This document shows positions 8,801 through 16,176 of a stretch of 39,845 bases of DNA, in pieces. The notes under the pieces are model-generated. The model was not told where the DNA came from, made no database searches, and was given only the letters and a program-made list of their open reading frames with translations. The translations under genes were made by a program, and so were the position numbers. Positions within the stretch are counted from its first letter, which is position 1, and each line of letters opens with the position of its first letter. The DNA is taken from contig JAFWFV010000055.1 of NCBI GenBank assembly GCA_017515465.1, forward strand, positions 1-39,845, written 5' to 3'. The stretch is from Clostridiales bacterium. Lineage in GTDB: Bacteria > Bacillota > Clostridia > Saccharofermentanales > Saccharofermentanaceae.

Positions 8801-9565
8801 GCTGTACACCGTAACGCTCTTGTTGTTGATGGTGTCTGAGAAGCTCTCATGTCTCGAAGATGATGTTACCTGGTTCAGTATGAAAAAGTACTGGGGCAGT
8901 GCCGTCCTGACCTTCTGGCCTACCAGTGACGTATCGGAATAACCTACCAGTGTCAGGTCTCTGGAAACGATGATGGCAACGTAGTCATTATCGACGCTCA
9001 TCTTGCTGATGGAGTTCTGGACCTCGGAAAGCGTGAAGTCCATGGCAACAACAGTCCTGTGATCAGAGAGCATCCTGGACATGGTATAGCACAGATCCCC
9101 CGTCATCCTGTCAACATACGGTTCACTGACGAATATCTCTCCACCCAGATCCATTGCGCCCACATACCAGACCCTCTCTGTTGCATGATAATCAGAAGGG
9201 ATGTCGAAATCAGGAATGATCTCCCATCCCGGCCCTGCTATGTATGCATTGAAGTTGACACCGTCGGATCTGAGCAGCTGTTCGTTCTTGACGGAGACAA
9301 CGTATTCCTCGATCTGGTTCCTCGAAGCGCCCTTGATTATCAGGTTATCGGCACCCAGTGCATACCTGGTAAGAGCATTCTCTGCCTCGTCGAGCGTATC
9401 CTGAAGCTCCATCTTGACTCTCTCGAGCCTGATGGAACTGACCTCGTCGATCTGATTGATCTTGGATACAACGATACGAAAACATGTAAAGACTGCGAGG
9501 AAAACAAAAACCGTAACGAGTACGGCAATGACTGCATAGTCGGATGACTTAAGTTTGCTCTTCAA
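5858..9565 (-). CDS. Giant hybrid histidine kinase: Cache - vestigial HisKA - Cache - HisKA - HATPase - REC - HPt
   Basis: 1235-residue membrane sensor. Domain order: TM1 (about 10-33), extracellular dCache-like sensor 1 (36-275), TM2 (278-302), a cytoplasmic segment whose FITDISEDLRDPLNSI (319-334) resembles a HisKA H-box but has E325 in place of histidine, TM3 (402-425), dCache-like sensor 2 (430-660), TM4 (663-690). It continues with HisKA (MSHEIRTP, H726), HATPase_c (N843, DTGVGIR 874-880, GTGLGI 905-910), REC (phosphoacceptor D1022 in LIFLDHMMPG, K1074), and HPt (H1175 in RVHALKST). All residues for a phosphorelay H726-D1022-H1175 are present. The start is TTG with ACGGAG about 9 nt upstream; the first internal ATG would remove TM1, so TTG is preferred. 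It is the first gene of a five-gene unit and overlaps the GGDEF regulator by 4 bp. Confidence 0.92.
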   Translation of the reverse strand: MKSKLKSSDYAVIAVLVTVFVFLAVFTCFRIVVSKINQIDEVSSIRLERVKMELQDTLDEAENALTRYALGADNLIIKGASRNQIEEYVVSVKNEQLLRSDGVNFNAYIAGPGWEIIPDFDIPSDYHATERVWYVGAMDLGGEIFVSEPYVDRMTGDLCYTMSRMLSDHRTVVAMDFTLSEVQNSISKMSVDNDYVAIIVSRDLTLVGYSDTSLVGQKVRTALPQYFFILNQVTSSSRHESFSDTINNKSVTVYSSETDNGWSMVIIADKSSLYGDTYQYIFLISIVFAVLLAMILIIYIYSAKKRVKAEDTLEARNKFITDISEDLRDPLNSIIKLSDSDRLGHSVDIKEDIESIRESGLVLSQKLDNFFSYSYMVSEGDRAGRKLKDKHRNLAKTIRRSRTIIIWLFIVTMVFNIVIGTISGYVSGTMTINLDLDVYYVQLSTWVNQQRSIVDMFANVIEADPEILDDYDGCVEWLDDIASNYPNISACYMANPYKKHTVIMNTGWTPDYGWHVEERQWYKDTIASPTGSNISSPYYDEQTGNYCITFSRVVYGKNGEFLGVFGIDFFIDKLVQIFGDGYIPGNYAFLADSQGNIINHPNPAYQMTTDSVTNVVYTKYHDFENTLPSLGFKDYDGRFSTGAWMLHESSGFYIYIVRDWNDIFGAYMTLMALSILMIFLCSIIVVLMINRIIRWQHDINDELAQSAKHAADADKAKSRFLAQMSHEIRTPINAVIGMDEMILRETDDRNIREYAENINVAGKTLLELVNGILDFSKIEEGKMEIVPVRYEVSALVSEFYNMIADKAKKKGLDLRFDISPDIPSSLFGDDVRIKQVVVNILTNAVKYTEKGSVLLSMSGHYGEDSYLLHISVKDTGVGIREEDMDKLFKSFQRLDAEKNRNIEGTGLGISIVQGLLTRMNSELKVNSVYGEGSEFYFDIEQKVIDRTPVGEFDYANIGQVKIDTEMLMAEGVDVLVVDDNDMNLKVAKGLLKFYGIVPDLAESGADCVRMAQVKRYDLIFLDHMMPGKDGIETLKELVAEELVYDTPVICLTANAVSGMKETYLAAGFDDYLAKPIDTGELEKILEKYLPQDKIKKVVRGEFINDQTGPEGDMSPVEYLDSAGFDTEAGISYSAGSEEFYIEMLQTFAEGYDKKASEIRADYESGSWRDYQTRVHALKSTSRMIGINDLAELALTHEMAAKEGRTDEIRSGFEGLMELYAKRVEDIRKAFERGAS

Positions 9566-9610
9566 GGGAAAGCACTCCGTTAGTATATTTTTCTTATTTT
9601 AACATAAATA

Positions 9611-9636
9611 GAGCCGCTGCAAAACTGCAGCGGCTC
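9611..9636 (-). terminator. Probable terminator of the aquaporin gene
   Basis: GAGCCGCTGCA and its complement form an 11-bp GC-rich stem with a 4-nt loop. On the minus strand it is followed by a T-rich but interrupted tail (TATTTATGTT). It lies 24 bp past the aquaporin stop and before the kinase start. The poor U-tract lowers confidence. Confidence 0.7.
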
Positions 9637-9660
9637 AAGAGGTTTATGTTTTTATTCAGA

Positions 9661-10356
9661 TCACTTTTCCCAGACCTTGTTGACAACAGCTGCCAATGCA
9701 CCGCCGCACAGAGGTGCAACGATAAAGATCCAGAGATCCTTGATGGGATCTGTTCCGATAAAGATTGCGGAAACTACAGCGGGAGCGATACTCCTGGCAG
9801 GGTTTACGGATGTGCCCGTGAAACCGATTCCGATGATGTGGATCATGACGAGAGTCAGACCGATGATGAGACCGCCGAATGATCCGTGGCTTGCCTTCTT
9901 GGATGTAACACCGAGGATGACAAGAACGAACAGGAATGTGAGGATGACCTCAACGATGATTCCCAGGAGGCTGCTGCCGTTAACGCCTGCGAGGCCGTTG
10001 GAGCCGAGGGCGCCAGTCATGTCAGTGATGCCGCCAATGGGATAGAACATTGCATAGAGCAGGAATGATGCTGCAAAAGCACCGATGATCTGAGCGATGC
10101 AGTAGCCGATGAAATCCTTAACTGTCAGATCGCCCTTGATCAGGAAAGCCAGTGATACGGCAGGATTGATGTGGCAGCCTGAAACGTTACCTACACAATA
10201 TGCCATTCCGACGATAACAAGTCCGAATGCCAGAGCCGTGATGAGATAACCGCTTCCAACAATGGGATCGCAGCCTACCTTCATTGCAGTACCGCATCCG
10301 ACGAAAACAAGAGTAAATGTTCCGATGAATTCAGCGGACAGTTTCTTAAAGTCCAT
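9661..10356 (-). CDS. aqpZ: Aquaporin (MIP family, water-channel type)
   Basis: 231-residue MIP channel with six membrane segments and both NPA boxes (64-66 in HINPAVS, 185-187 in SVNPARS). The selectivity-filter positions, by alignment from memory with E. coli AqpZ, read F44, H173, T180 and R188. This is the narrow water-selective set, not the wider glycerol-facilitator set. The role is therefore most likely osmotic water flux across the cytoplasmic membrane. No glycerol kinase or dehydrogenase gene is nearby, which agrees. The ATG has AGAGGA 8 nt upstream. The gene appears monocistronic, with a candidate promoter at 10408-10435 and a hairpin at 9611-9636. Confidence 0.9.
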   Translation of the reverse strand: MDFKKLSAEFIGTFTLVFVGCGTAMKVGCDPIVGSGYLITALAFGLVIVGMAYCVGNVSGCHINPAVSLAFLIKGDLTVKDFIGYCIAQIIGAFAASFLLYAMFYPIGGITDMTGALGSNGLAGVNGSSLLGIIVEVILTFLFVLVILGVTSKKASHGSFGGLIIGLTLVMIHIIGIGFTGTSVNPARSIAPAVVSAIFIGTDPIKDLWIFIVAPLCGGALAAVVNKVWEK

Positions 10357-10407
10357 AAGTGATTCCTCTTTTCGCTTAGATTCTGTCCGATCTGAACAGT
10401 TACCTAA

Positions 10408-10435
10408 ATTTTACACCAAGAAAAAACACTGTGAA
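10408..10435 (-). promoter_or_regulatory. Candidate aquaporin promoter
   Basis: TTCACA (430-435 of the 10-kb block), a 16-bp spacer and TAAAAT (10408-10413) on the minus strand, about 52 bp before the ATG. The -35 lies inside the weak hairpin proposed to end purM transcription. Confidence 0.4.
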
Positions 10436-10443
10436 TTACACAG
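10421..10443 (-). terminator. Weak candidate terminator after purM
   Basis: A CTGTG/CACAG stem of only 5 bp with loop AATTA, followed on the minus strand by TGTTTTTTC. The U-tract is good and the stem is short. Confidence 0.4.
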
Positions 10444-10484
10444 AAATGACAAAAAAGTGATATTAACTTTGTCAGATGAAGATA

Positions 10485-11657
10485 TCAGTATCTGTATTCC
10501 TCACCGCCGTAACGGATGATGACTTCATTGGAATCCGTTCCTGTTGCCTCGGTACGTCCTACGATCCTGGATTCGATGTTGAAACCGGATGCGATGTCGA
10601 TGATACCCTGTGCTGCCTCCTCAGAATCAACGTAGAACTCGATCCTGTGGCCGCAGTTGAATACCTGGAACATCTCCTTCATGGGGATATCGCCTGACTC
10701 GTAGATGGCCTTGAACAGAGGCGGCATCTCGAAGAGGTTGTCCTTGATGTATCTGATGCCCTTGCCAAAGTCCTTACACTTACCCTGTCCGCCGCCTGTA
10801 CAGTGGATGATACCAGTGACATTACCTCTGTAATTATCCAGCACCTGTGCGATAACAGGCAGGAATGTCCTTGTGGGAGACAGGATAGCCTCACCTACTG
10901 TCTGCTCAGAACCGGGCAGTTTGTCCGTGAGACGGTACTTGCCGCAGTATGCCTTCTCCTCAGGGATGGTCTCGGAATAGGACTCCTTGAAGTTCTCGTA
11001 GTAGTACTTGGACAGCAGGAGATGTCTGGCAGCCGTGAGGCCGTTGGAAGACATGCCTGAATTGTAAGAAGTCTCATATGTTGCCTGTCCGAAGGATGCA
11101 AGTCCGACGATGTAATTTCCGGGCTTGATGTTTGCTGCATTGATGATGTCAGATCTCTTTGCCCTGGCAACGATAGTCGAATCTACGATTAAAGTCCTGA
11201 CGAGGTCTCCTACGTCTGCTGTCTCACCGCCGCACATGGTGATGTTGATGCCGAGGTCCGCGAGCTTTGCGACCATCTCGTCATAACCCTCGATTATCTT
11301 TGCGATGGCTTTGCCGTCAACCCTGTGGGCGTTGCGTCCTATGGTGTTGGACAGGGACATGTTCTTATATGCGCCTACGCAGGCCAGATCGTCAGTGTTC
11401 ATTACCAGGGAATCCTGTGCCAGGCCCTTGAACCATTCATAACTGCCTGTCTCCTTGAACATCAGATATGCAACGGAAGACTTCGTTCCTGCACCGTCAG
11501 CATGGATCGCAGTACAGTATTCAGGATCACCTGCGATGTCGGGGATCAGCTTGGCAAAAGCACCGGGAAAGACACCCTTATCCTGATTCTTTACTGCTGC
11601 CTTGACCTCGTCCTTTGTGGGAGATACGCCTCTGCTCAAATATGATTCTGCTGACAT
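10485..11657 (-). CDS. purM: Phosphoribosylformylglycinamidine cyclo-ligase (AIR synthase), Bacteroidetes-like long form
   Basis: 390 residues, about 45 longer than the usual bacterial PurM. Family motifs are present: HADGAGTKS (52-60; DGVGTK in most PurM), MNTDDLACVGA (86-96), CGGETADVGD (142-151) and a late NCGHRIEFY. PurM closes the imidazole ring of FGAM using ATP to give AIR, the fifth step of purine synthesis. From memory, the N-terminal RGVSPTKDEVKAAV, the GMSSNGLTAARH segment and the overall length match the long AIR synthases typical of Bacteroidetes better than those of B. subtilis. No other pur gene is in the window. The ATG has GGAGG 9 nt upstream and begins about 41 bp after the rnpB 3' end with no terminator between them. 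Confidence 0.85.
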   Translation of the reverse strand: MSAESYLSRGVSPTKDEVKAAVKNQDKGVFPGAFAKLIPDIAGDPEYCTAIHADGAGTKSSVAYLMFKETGSYEWFKGLAQDSLVMNTDDLACVGAYKNMSLSNTIGRNAHRVDGKAIAKIIEGYDEMVAKLADLGINITMCGGETADVGDLVRTLIVDSTIVARAKRSDIINAANIKPGNYIVGLASFGQATYETSYNSGMSSNGLTAARHLLLSKYYYENFKESYSETIPEEKAYCGKYRLTDKLPGSEQTVGEAILSPTRTFLPVIAQVLDNYRGNVTGIIHCTGGGQGKCKDFGKGIRYIKDNLFEMPPLFKAIYESGDIPMKEMFQVFNCGHRIEFYVDSEEAAQGIIDIASGFNIESRIVGRTEATGTDSNEVIIRYGGEEYRY

Positions 11658-11697
11658 CTTTGTTGTCCTCCTGTTATTGATCCCATTTATCGTTTCC

Positions 11698-12057
11698 CTA
11701 AAAGCAGGCCGGTAAGCCGGGTTCTGTATGTGACGACCATCTATCCAGATCTATGGTTGCCCATAGACTCAAGCTGTCTCCTCATGGCCCGCGGACAGCG
11801 GTATATGCCATTCCACGACATTGCTCCGGGTGGGGTTTACAAGGCCGGTATGTCTCCATACCGCCGGTGAGCTCTTACCTCGCCTTTTCATCCTTACCTG
11901 TCCGGAGACAGGCGGTTTTCTTTTCTGTTGCACTTTCCTTAAAGTTACCTTCACCGGACGTTATCCGGCACCCTTGTCCTATGGAGCCCGGACTTTCCTC
12001 ATGCATCGGGTGTTACCCATAAGATGCCCGCGATCGTCTCGACCTGCTTCACGGAAA
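11698..12057 (-). ncRNA. rnpB: RNase P RNA (bacterial type A-like)
   Basis: Recognised from conserved blocks on the minus strand: GAGGAAAGTCCGGGCTCC (P4 strand / CR-I), ACAGAAAAGAAAACCGCC, GGTAAGGATGAAAAGGCGAG followed by GTAAGAGCTCACCGGC, CCCACCCGGAGCAA, and near the 3' end ACAGAACCCGGCTTACCGG. The terminal helix P1 is visible: AAGCAGG at the 5' end (about 12043-12050) pairs with CCTGCTT at the 3' end (about 11702-11708). The RNA is the catalytic subunit that removes tRNA 5' leaders, with the RnpA protein. The exact ends are estimated: the 5' end from the promoter, the 3' end from P1. Confidence 0.95.
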
Positions 12058-12064
12058 CATTCCT

Positions 12065-12093
12065 ATTCTAATAGAGACGTTCCTCAAAGTAAA
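12065..12093 (-). promoter_or_regulatory. rnpB promoter
   Basis: Minus strand: -35 TTTACT (12088-12093), exact 17-bp spacer, -10 TAGAAT (12065-12070), giving a predicted start near 12058, just before the P1 helix. The -35 lies inside the last codons of the preceding surface-protein gene, whose stop codon falls in the spacer. Confidence 0.75.
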
Positions 12094-14726
12094 GCCGACT
12101 CAGCGTAATAGTTATATATGATGATCGCTTTGATCACGGTCCTGAGGGGGACGTTGTAATTCCCTGACAATACCTTGCCGCAGTAGATCATGGGATTGAC
12201 GGTAAGGCTTCCCGTCTGATCTCCGGAAGTTATCGTCAGTTCAAAATCATCATTCAGAGCCCTGGCACCAATATTGCCGATCTCGATGACTTTGAAACCG
12301 TTCATTACCGTCACGGGCAGCTGCCTGTCCCCGGTCATGGCAGTAACATCCTCATCTGTCCTGAGGTATATCCTGAGCACCGTCTCAGATTCCAGCACCA
12401 GACTGGTACCGAACAGGGTTACGTTCAAAGGCAGGGCTGAAGTGTCATAGCTGTCAGGCAGAGAGATCTCGGGAAGATCGTTATACTTTTTTTCGACCAC
12501 GTTGGAGAACATCTCCCACATAACATCATCTTCCCCGACTGAACTGTCAAAGTAGAGGTTTGCAGCTGTGCCGTACATATATATCATGTTTATGAAATCC
12601 AGATATTCACTCAGTTCTGGCAGGTTCTGTGCAGCCGTAACATATGATTCGACACTGAATCTCATCTCTTCGCTGGTGGTGCCGTCATAACAGAATACTG
12701 CCGTAATATCATCATCCATGTTCTTTGCAGGCACATGGCATTGGAATGCATAATAATTGATCCCATCATATGTCTTTATGGATGACGTATCCCTGTCCTC
12801 TCCCTCTTTGGGATTGACGAACACCTGATGCGTGCTGCCGTCGGGGAGAGTAAAGAGCATGTATGCATCTGTGTCATCTGCAAATGACTCATCCAGTCTC
12901 ATGCAGAAGTTGACTCCGACGGATCCGTCCAGACTGATGCTGTAGCCGTCGAGCAGAGCATAGCGCAGATATCCGATATCAATGATCGTCTCTCCGAAAG
13001 GAATGAGCAATGAAAAACTGCCATCCTCCATACGGCTCGAGAAACGCACCTGCCTGTCTGTAGAGACCTGGAAATACTCGCTGCTCTTCAGCAGTACGCC
13101 ATTATCGCGGACCGAATCAACATCGATGGAAACGAACCTGGCAGCATACTCCAGCACATCACCCCGTTTGAGATTATCGGTCAGGACAGTATCATCCGGA
13201 TATCCGGGATCCCTGAAGTAATAGGCCATACGTTCTATGAAATCATACGGCTCCCAGTCCGTGCCGTTACCTGAGACCAGATAAAGGCCGCATCCGGGTG
13301 AGGTCTTGATAACCCCTGTAGTAACATTTCCCAGAGTGTAATAGCCGTCAACAACCTCAACCTGCGGCTGGTCCGTCTCCAGCATGACTGCTGCAGTCTG
13401 TCCTCCGCCTACATTTGCCCAGATATACACACCGGAATCGACCGGAACCGTATCCTGCACGACATTATATTCATATCTGAAGAAATCACCCGGGAATATA
13501 GTCTGGGCTACAACTTCACCGCCATATGAAACCTCAGCATTCAATTCGTAGCGGCTATGTTCAGGGCTGTAAACGGAATCAGTCACCCCATCATAGGTTG
13601 AATAGACAAAGGGATCATCTGAGGTCATCATGATGTTCCTGCCGATGATAGCACGGTCGGGATCAAATGGAATGCCAAGATCCGGATCATAAGAAACGTT
13701 TACTGAACCGGTGATCCTGAAGGGTTCTGTCTCAGCTTCAGTTACATAATACAGATCTCCCACCTGCTCAACAGTATAGTATGGTGACAGATACCCGCTT
13801 ATATCCTCGGAATAGCGTCCTGCTGTGATCGATACCTCATTCAGGAAACTGTTAAACAGGCAGTCTCCCATCGTCAGCACGATGGATGTATCATCACCTG
13901 AAATATAAACGCCGCCGGTAGACTGGCTGTCAGAAGACGCAGCCGCAATCCATCTCCTGTCGTATGCACTGATCTCGGAGTCTTTGATGTAGAGCTTTGC
14001 GCTTCCCATCAGATAGAACAGGTCAGAGTAATTCCACCCTGCCATATGGCCCGAGGAATAGATCACACAGTCTTCAACAGTCATGGAAGAACCGTCAGAC
14101 AGCAGGAACTCACCATGTTCGTTATTGATCAAAACACATCCGGACCGTATATTGCCGTCGATCAGTTTCAGGTCCGCATTATTTTCCAGGAGCATCGTCG
14201 ACGGATCAAAGCTGTATCCGTTGATGTCGATGATCAGATCCTGATCTATGCCTAAATAACCGGCGGAACCGCACGAAGGCAGGCTGATGTTATCACAAAG
14301 CCTGATCTCAACAGGCTCTCCGTTTCCGAATCCTCCTTTATTGGAGAAATCCAGAGCCATCAGGAAATCGTCTGCGTAATTGATCGACATGTAATTACCT
14401 GCCGCAACATAGATGCTAATATCCTGAGTAACTTCAAGATCTTTTACCTGATATATGGTATAGCCATATTCATCAGTTCCCTTTGATGATATCGCCAGAA
14501 GATCGATGCCGTTTGAATCGTAAACGGTAAACGGGGTCTCGTCTGTGATAGTTACAGGGCCTTCTGTCTGATAATCAGCCATATCACCGACTCTGTCCCC
14601 ATTAATAAACAGGTCATCATTGGTCAAGTTAAATATGGCATGAGCATCGGCAAATACCGCATTAGAACAGATACCCAGCACCATGCTGCCGGTTATCACC
14701 ATTGATACGATCTTTTTAAGACTCAT
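12084..14726 (-). CDS. Large secreted surface protein, function unknown
   Basis: 880 residues from the preferred ATG at 14726, which has AGGAG 7 nt upstream. An ATG at 14741 overlapping the nif3 stop would add five residues but lacks a site. A signal peptide is clear (basic SLKK, hydrophobic core, cleavage after VFA near residue 27 of this form). Residues about 90-310 are rich in short beta-strand and Gly/Asp/Ser turns and could be a beta-helix or adhesin-like fold. Residues about 590-740 carry a pattern I know from other clostridial surface proteins: GSVGVNFCMRL, YMLFTLPDGST, CHVPAKNM, then an alpha-helical part ending in MYGTAANLYF. I see no LPXTG or SLH anchor and no glycoside hydrolase motif. 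The function is unknown; an extracellular or wall-associated binding role is the best guess. Confidence 0.72.
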   Translation of the reverse strand: MSLKKIVSMVITGSMVLGICSNAVFADAHAIFNLTNDDLFINGDRVGDMADYQTEGPVTITDETPFTVYDSNGIDLLAISSKGTDEYGYTIYQVKDLEVTQDISIYVAAGNYMSINYADDFLMALDFSNKGGFGNGEPVEIRLCDNISLPSCGSAGYLGIDQDLIIDINGYSFDPSTMLLENNADLKLIDGNIRSGCVLINNEHGEFLLSDGSSMTVEDCVIYSSGHMAGWNYSDLFYLMGSAKLYIKDSEISAYDRRWIAAASSDSQSTGGVYISGDDTSIVLTMGDCLFNSFLNEVSITAGRYSEDISGYLSPYYTVEQVGDLYYVTEAETEPFRITGSVNVSYDPDLGIPFDPDRAIIGRNIMMTSDDPFVYSTYDGVTDSVYSPEHSRYELNAEVSYGGEVVAQTIFPGDFFRYEYNVVQDTVPVDSGVYIWANVGGGQTAAVMLETDQPQVEVVDGYYTLGNVTTGVIKTSPGCGLYLVSGNGTDWEPYDFIERMAYYFRDPGYPDDTVLTDNLKRGDVLEYAARFVSIDVDSVRDNGVLLKSSEYFQVSTDRQVRFSSRMEDGSFSLLIPFGETIIDIGYLRYALLDGYSISLDGSVGVNFCMRLDESFADDTDAYMLFTLPDGSTHQVFVNPKEGEDRDTSSIKTYDGINYYAFQCHVPAKNMDDDITAVFCYDGTTSEEMRFSVESYVTAAQNLPELSEYLDFINMIYMYGTAANLYFDSSVGEDDVMWEMFSNVVEKKYNDLPEISLPDSYDTSALPLNVTLFGTSLVLESETVLRIYLRTDEDVTAMTGDRQLPVTVMNGFKVIEIGNIGARALNDDFELTITSGDQTGSLTVNPMIYCGKVLSGNYNVPLRTVIKAIIIYNYYAESALL

Positions 14727-14737
14727 ATAGAGGCTCC

Positions 14738-15517
14738 TCATTTTTGATTCTTTTCGTCGTTGTAATTGATAATGAATTCCACGTCAGGAAACTGTTCCTC
14801 CAGCGTCTTCTTGAGCTTGGGCAGGTATACCTGCTCCGTTGCGCTGTGACCGGCTATGATGGTTGATATGCCCAGTTCATCCAGCAGGACGCATATGTGA
14901 TGCTTGATCTCGCCGGATATTACGGTATCGATGCCCGCATCGATGATCGCGGGTATGGATGATTCATCAAAAGCTCCGCCCTGACAGAAGATCTTCTCGA
15001 CCTTTCTCTCGTTATCACATATGGATATGCAGCCGCTGCAGTTCAGGTTGTTCTCCACATACTTTATGAACTGTCCCAGGTTCATGTAATTGATATACCC
15101 GGGCTCGAAGACAACACCGCAGGAACAGCCTTCCAGAGGATGTATCTCTACGCCGCACAGAGCTGTTGCTATGGCATAGTTGCCGTAATCATTTGTCATG
15201 TCCAGGTTGGTATGGCAGGCATAGTTCGAAATGCCGTTTTTGATCATCCTGCAGAGGAGCCTGCCCTTATAATCATCGGTGGATACCGAATAGATGCCTC
15301 CGAATATCAGAGGATGATGGGAGATGATCAGCTCGGCCTTGTTCTCAACAGCACACTCAACAGCTTTGCCTGTCGTGTCCAGAGACAAGATGCATCTCTT
15401 GACCCCGGTATCGCGGTCACCTGCGATCAGGCCGCAATTATCGTATTCCTCACTGTTTTCCAACGGAAAGAGCTCTTCCAGAAAACAAGCGATCTCATCA
15501 ACTGTTACCTTACTCAT
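14738..15517 (-). CDS. Nif3-like dinuclear metal-centre protein (YqfO family)
   Basis: 259 residues, the short Nif3 form without the inserted PII-like domain of B. subtilis YqfO. The metal-ligand motifs are visible: SHHPLIFGG with H67-H68, a central CHTNLD, and a C-terminal ISGEIKHH plus GHSATEQVYL, supplying the late His and Glu ligands. Family proteins bind two metal ions in a toroidal hexamer; they are annotated as GTP cyclohydrolase I type 2 / NIF3, and the physiological role is not settled. It overlaps trmK by 4 bp (ATGA), and dnaG-trmK-nif3 is a long-conserved Firmicute neighbourhood, so co-expression is expected. Confidence 0.88.
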   Translation of the reverse strand: MSKVTVDEIACFLEELFPLENSEEYDNCGLIAGDRDTGVKRCILSLDTTGKAVECAVENKAELIISHHPLIFGGIYSVSTDDYKGRLLCRMIKNGISNYACHTNLDMTNDYGNYAIATALCGVEIHPLEGCSCGVVFEPGYINYMNLGQFIKYVENNLNCSGCISICDNERKVEKIFCQGGAFDESSIPAIIDAGIDTVISGEIKHHICVLLDELGISTIIAGHSATEQVYLPKLKKTLEEQFPDVEFIINYNDEKNQK

Positions 15518-16176
15518 GATCGTTCCTCCAATACCTTTTTAAGTCTCGTATCCCCCCTGGCCCTCATCTCGAACACTCTTTCCAGAAAGTCCCTGTAATC
15601 AGGGTACCTGTCAAGTTTTTCCAGCATCCTGGGACCATAATATATCTCTTCATCGCTGAGACCTGTCACCGTACCTATATATTCTACAACTAAAACGCAA
15701 TAATAGAACCCGGCTTCATATACGGCGTCCTCATCTTTGATCTCAAACCCCTTGTCTGATAACCATTCCCTCAGTTCGGGAACGGACTTCTGGGGCTGGA
15801 GGATAAACCTTACTCCCGAAGGGAACTCCGGGTGATCCTCCATGAACCTGCCTATTATGTCCCTGATGTTGTTGCCGCCCATGCCGGCTATGACTATGAC
15901 GTCATTATCACCTACAGGCACGCCTGAAAGGCCGTCAGTTACCATTACCTCCGCCCTGTCCTCCAGCAGGTTCTCCCTGATAGCAGCAAGGGATCTGTCT
16001 GCCGGTCCCTGATTGATGTCAGTGAGGACAGCCCGTTCAAACATATCATTCCTGAGGCAGTAAACGGACAGGAGGCCGTGATCCGATCCCACATCGATCA
16101 GAGTGGAACCCGGAACGGAATACCTTCCTGCGGTCTCTGCTATCCTGTTAAGTCTGGCAGTCAGTTCCGCTCTCAC
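15514..16176 (-). CDS. trmK: tRNA (adenine(22)-N1)-methyltransferase
   Basis: 220-residue Rossmann methyltransferase of the TrmK/YqfN family. DVGSDHG (28-34) is the SAM-binding loop, and VIAGMGGNNIRDI (95-107) contains the family's GMGG signature. QPQKSVPELREWL follows as in relatives. TrmK methylates N1 of A22 in the tRNA D-loop using SAM. Its start overlaps the dnaG stop by 4 bp, and its stop overlaps nif3 by 4 bp. In B. subtilis sigA sits between dnaG and trmK, but here it is missing, so trmK is directly coupled to dnaG. Confidence 0.9.
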   Translation of the reverse strand: MRAELTARLNRIAETAGRYSVPGSTLIDVGSDHGLLSVYCLRNDMFERAVLTDINQGPADRSLAAIRENLLEDRAEVMVTDGLSGVPVGDNDVIVIAGMGGNNIRDIIGRFMEDHPEFPSGVRFILQPQKSVPELREWLSDKGFEIKDEDAVYEAGFYYCVLVVEYIGTVTGLSDEEIYYGPRMLEKLDRYPDYRDFLERVFEMRARGDTRLKKVLEERS

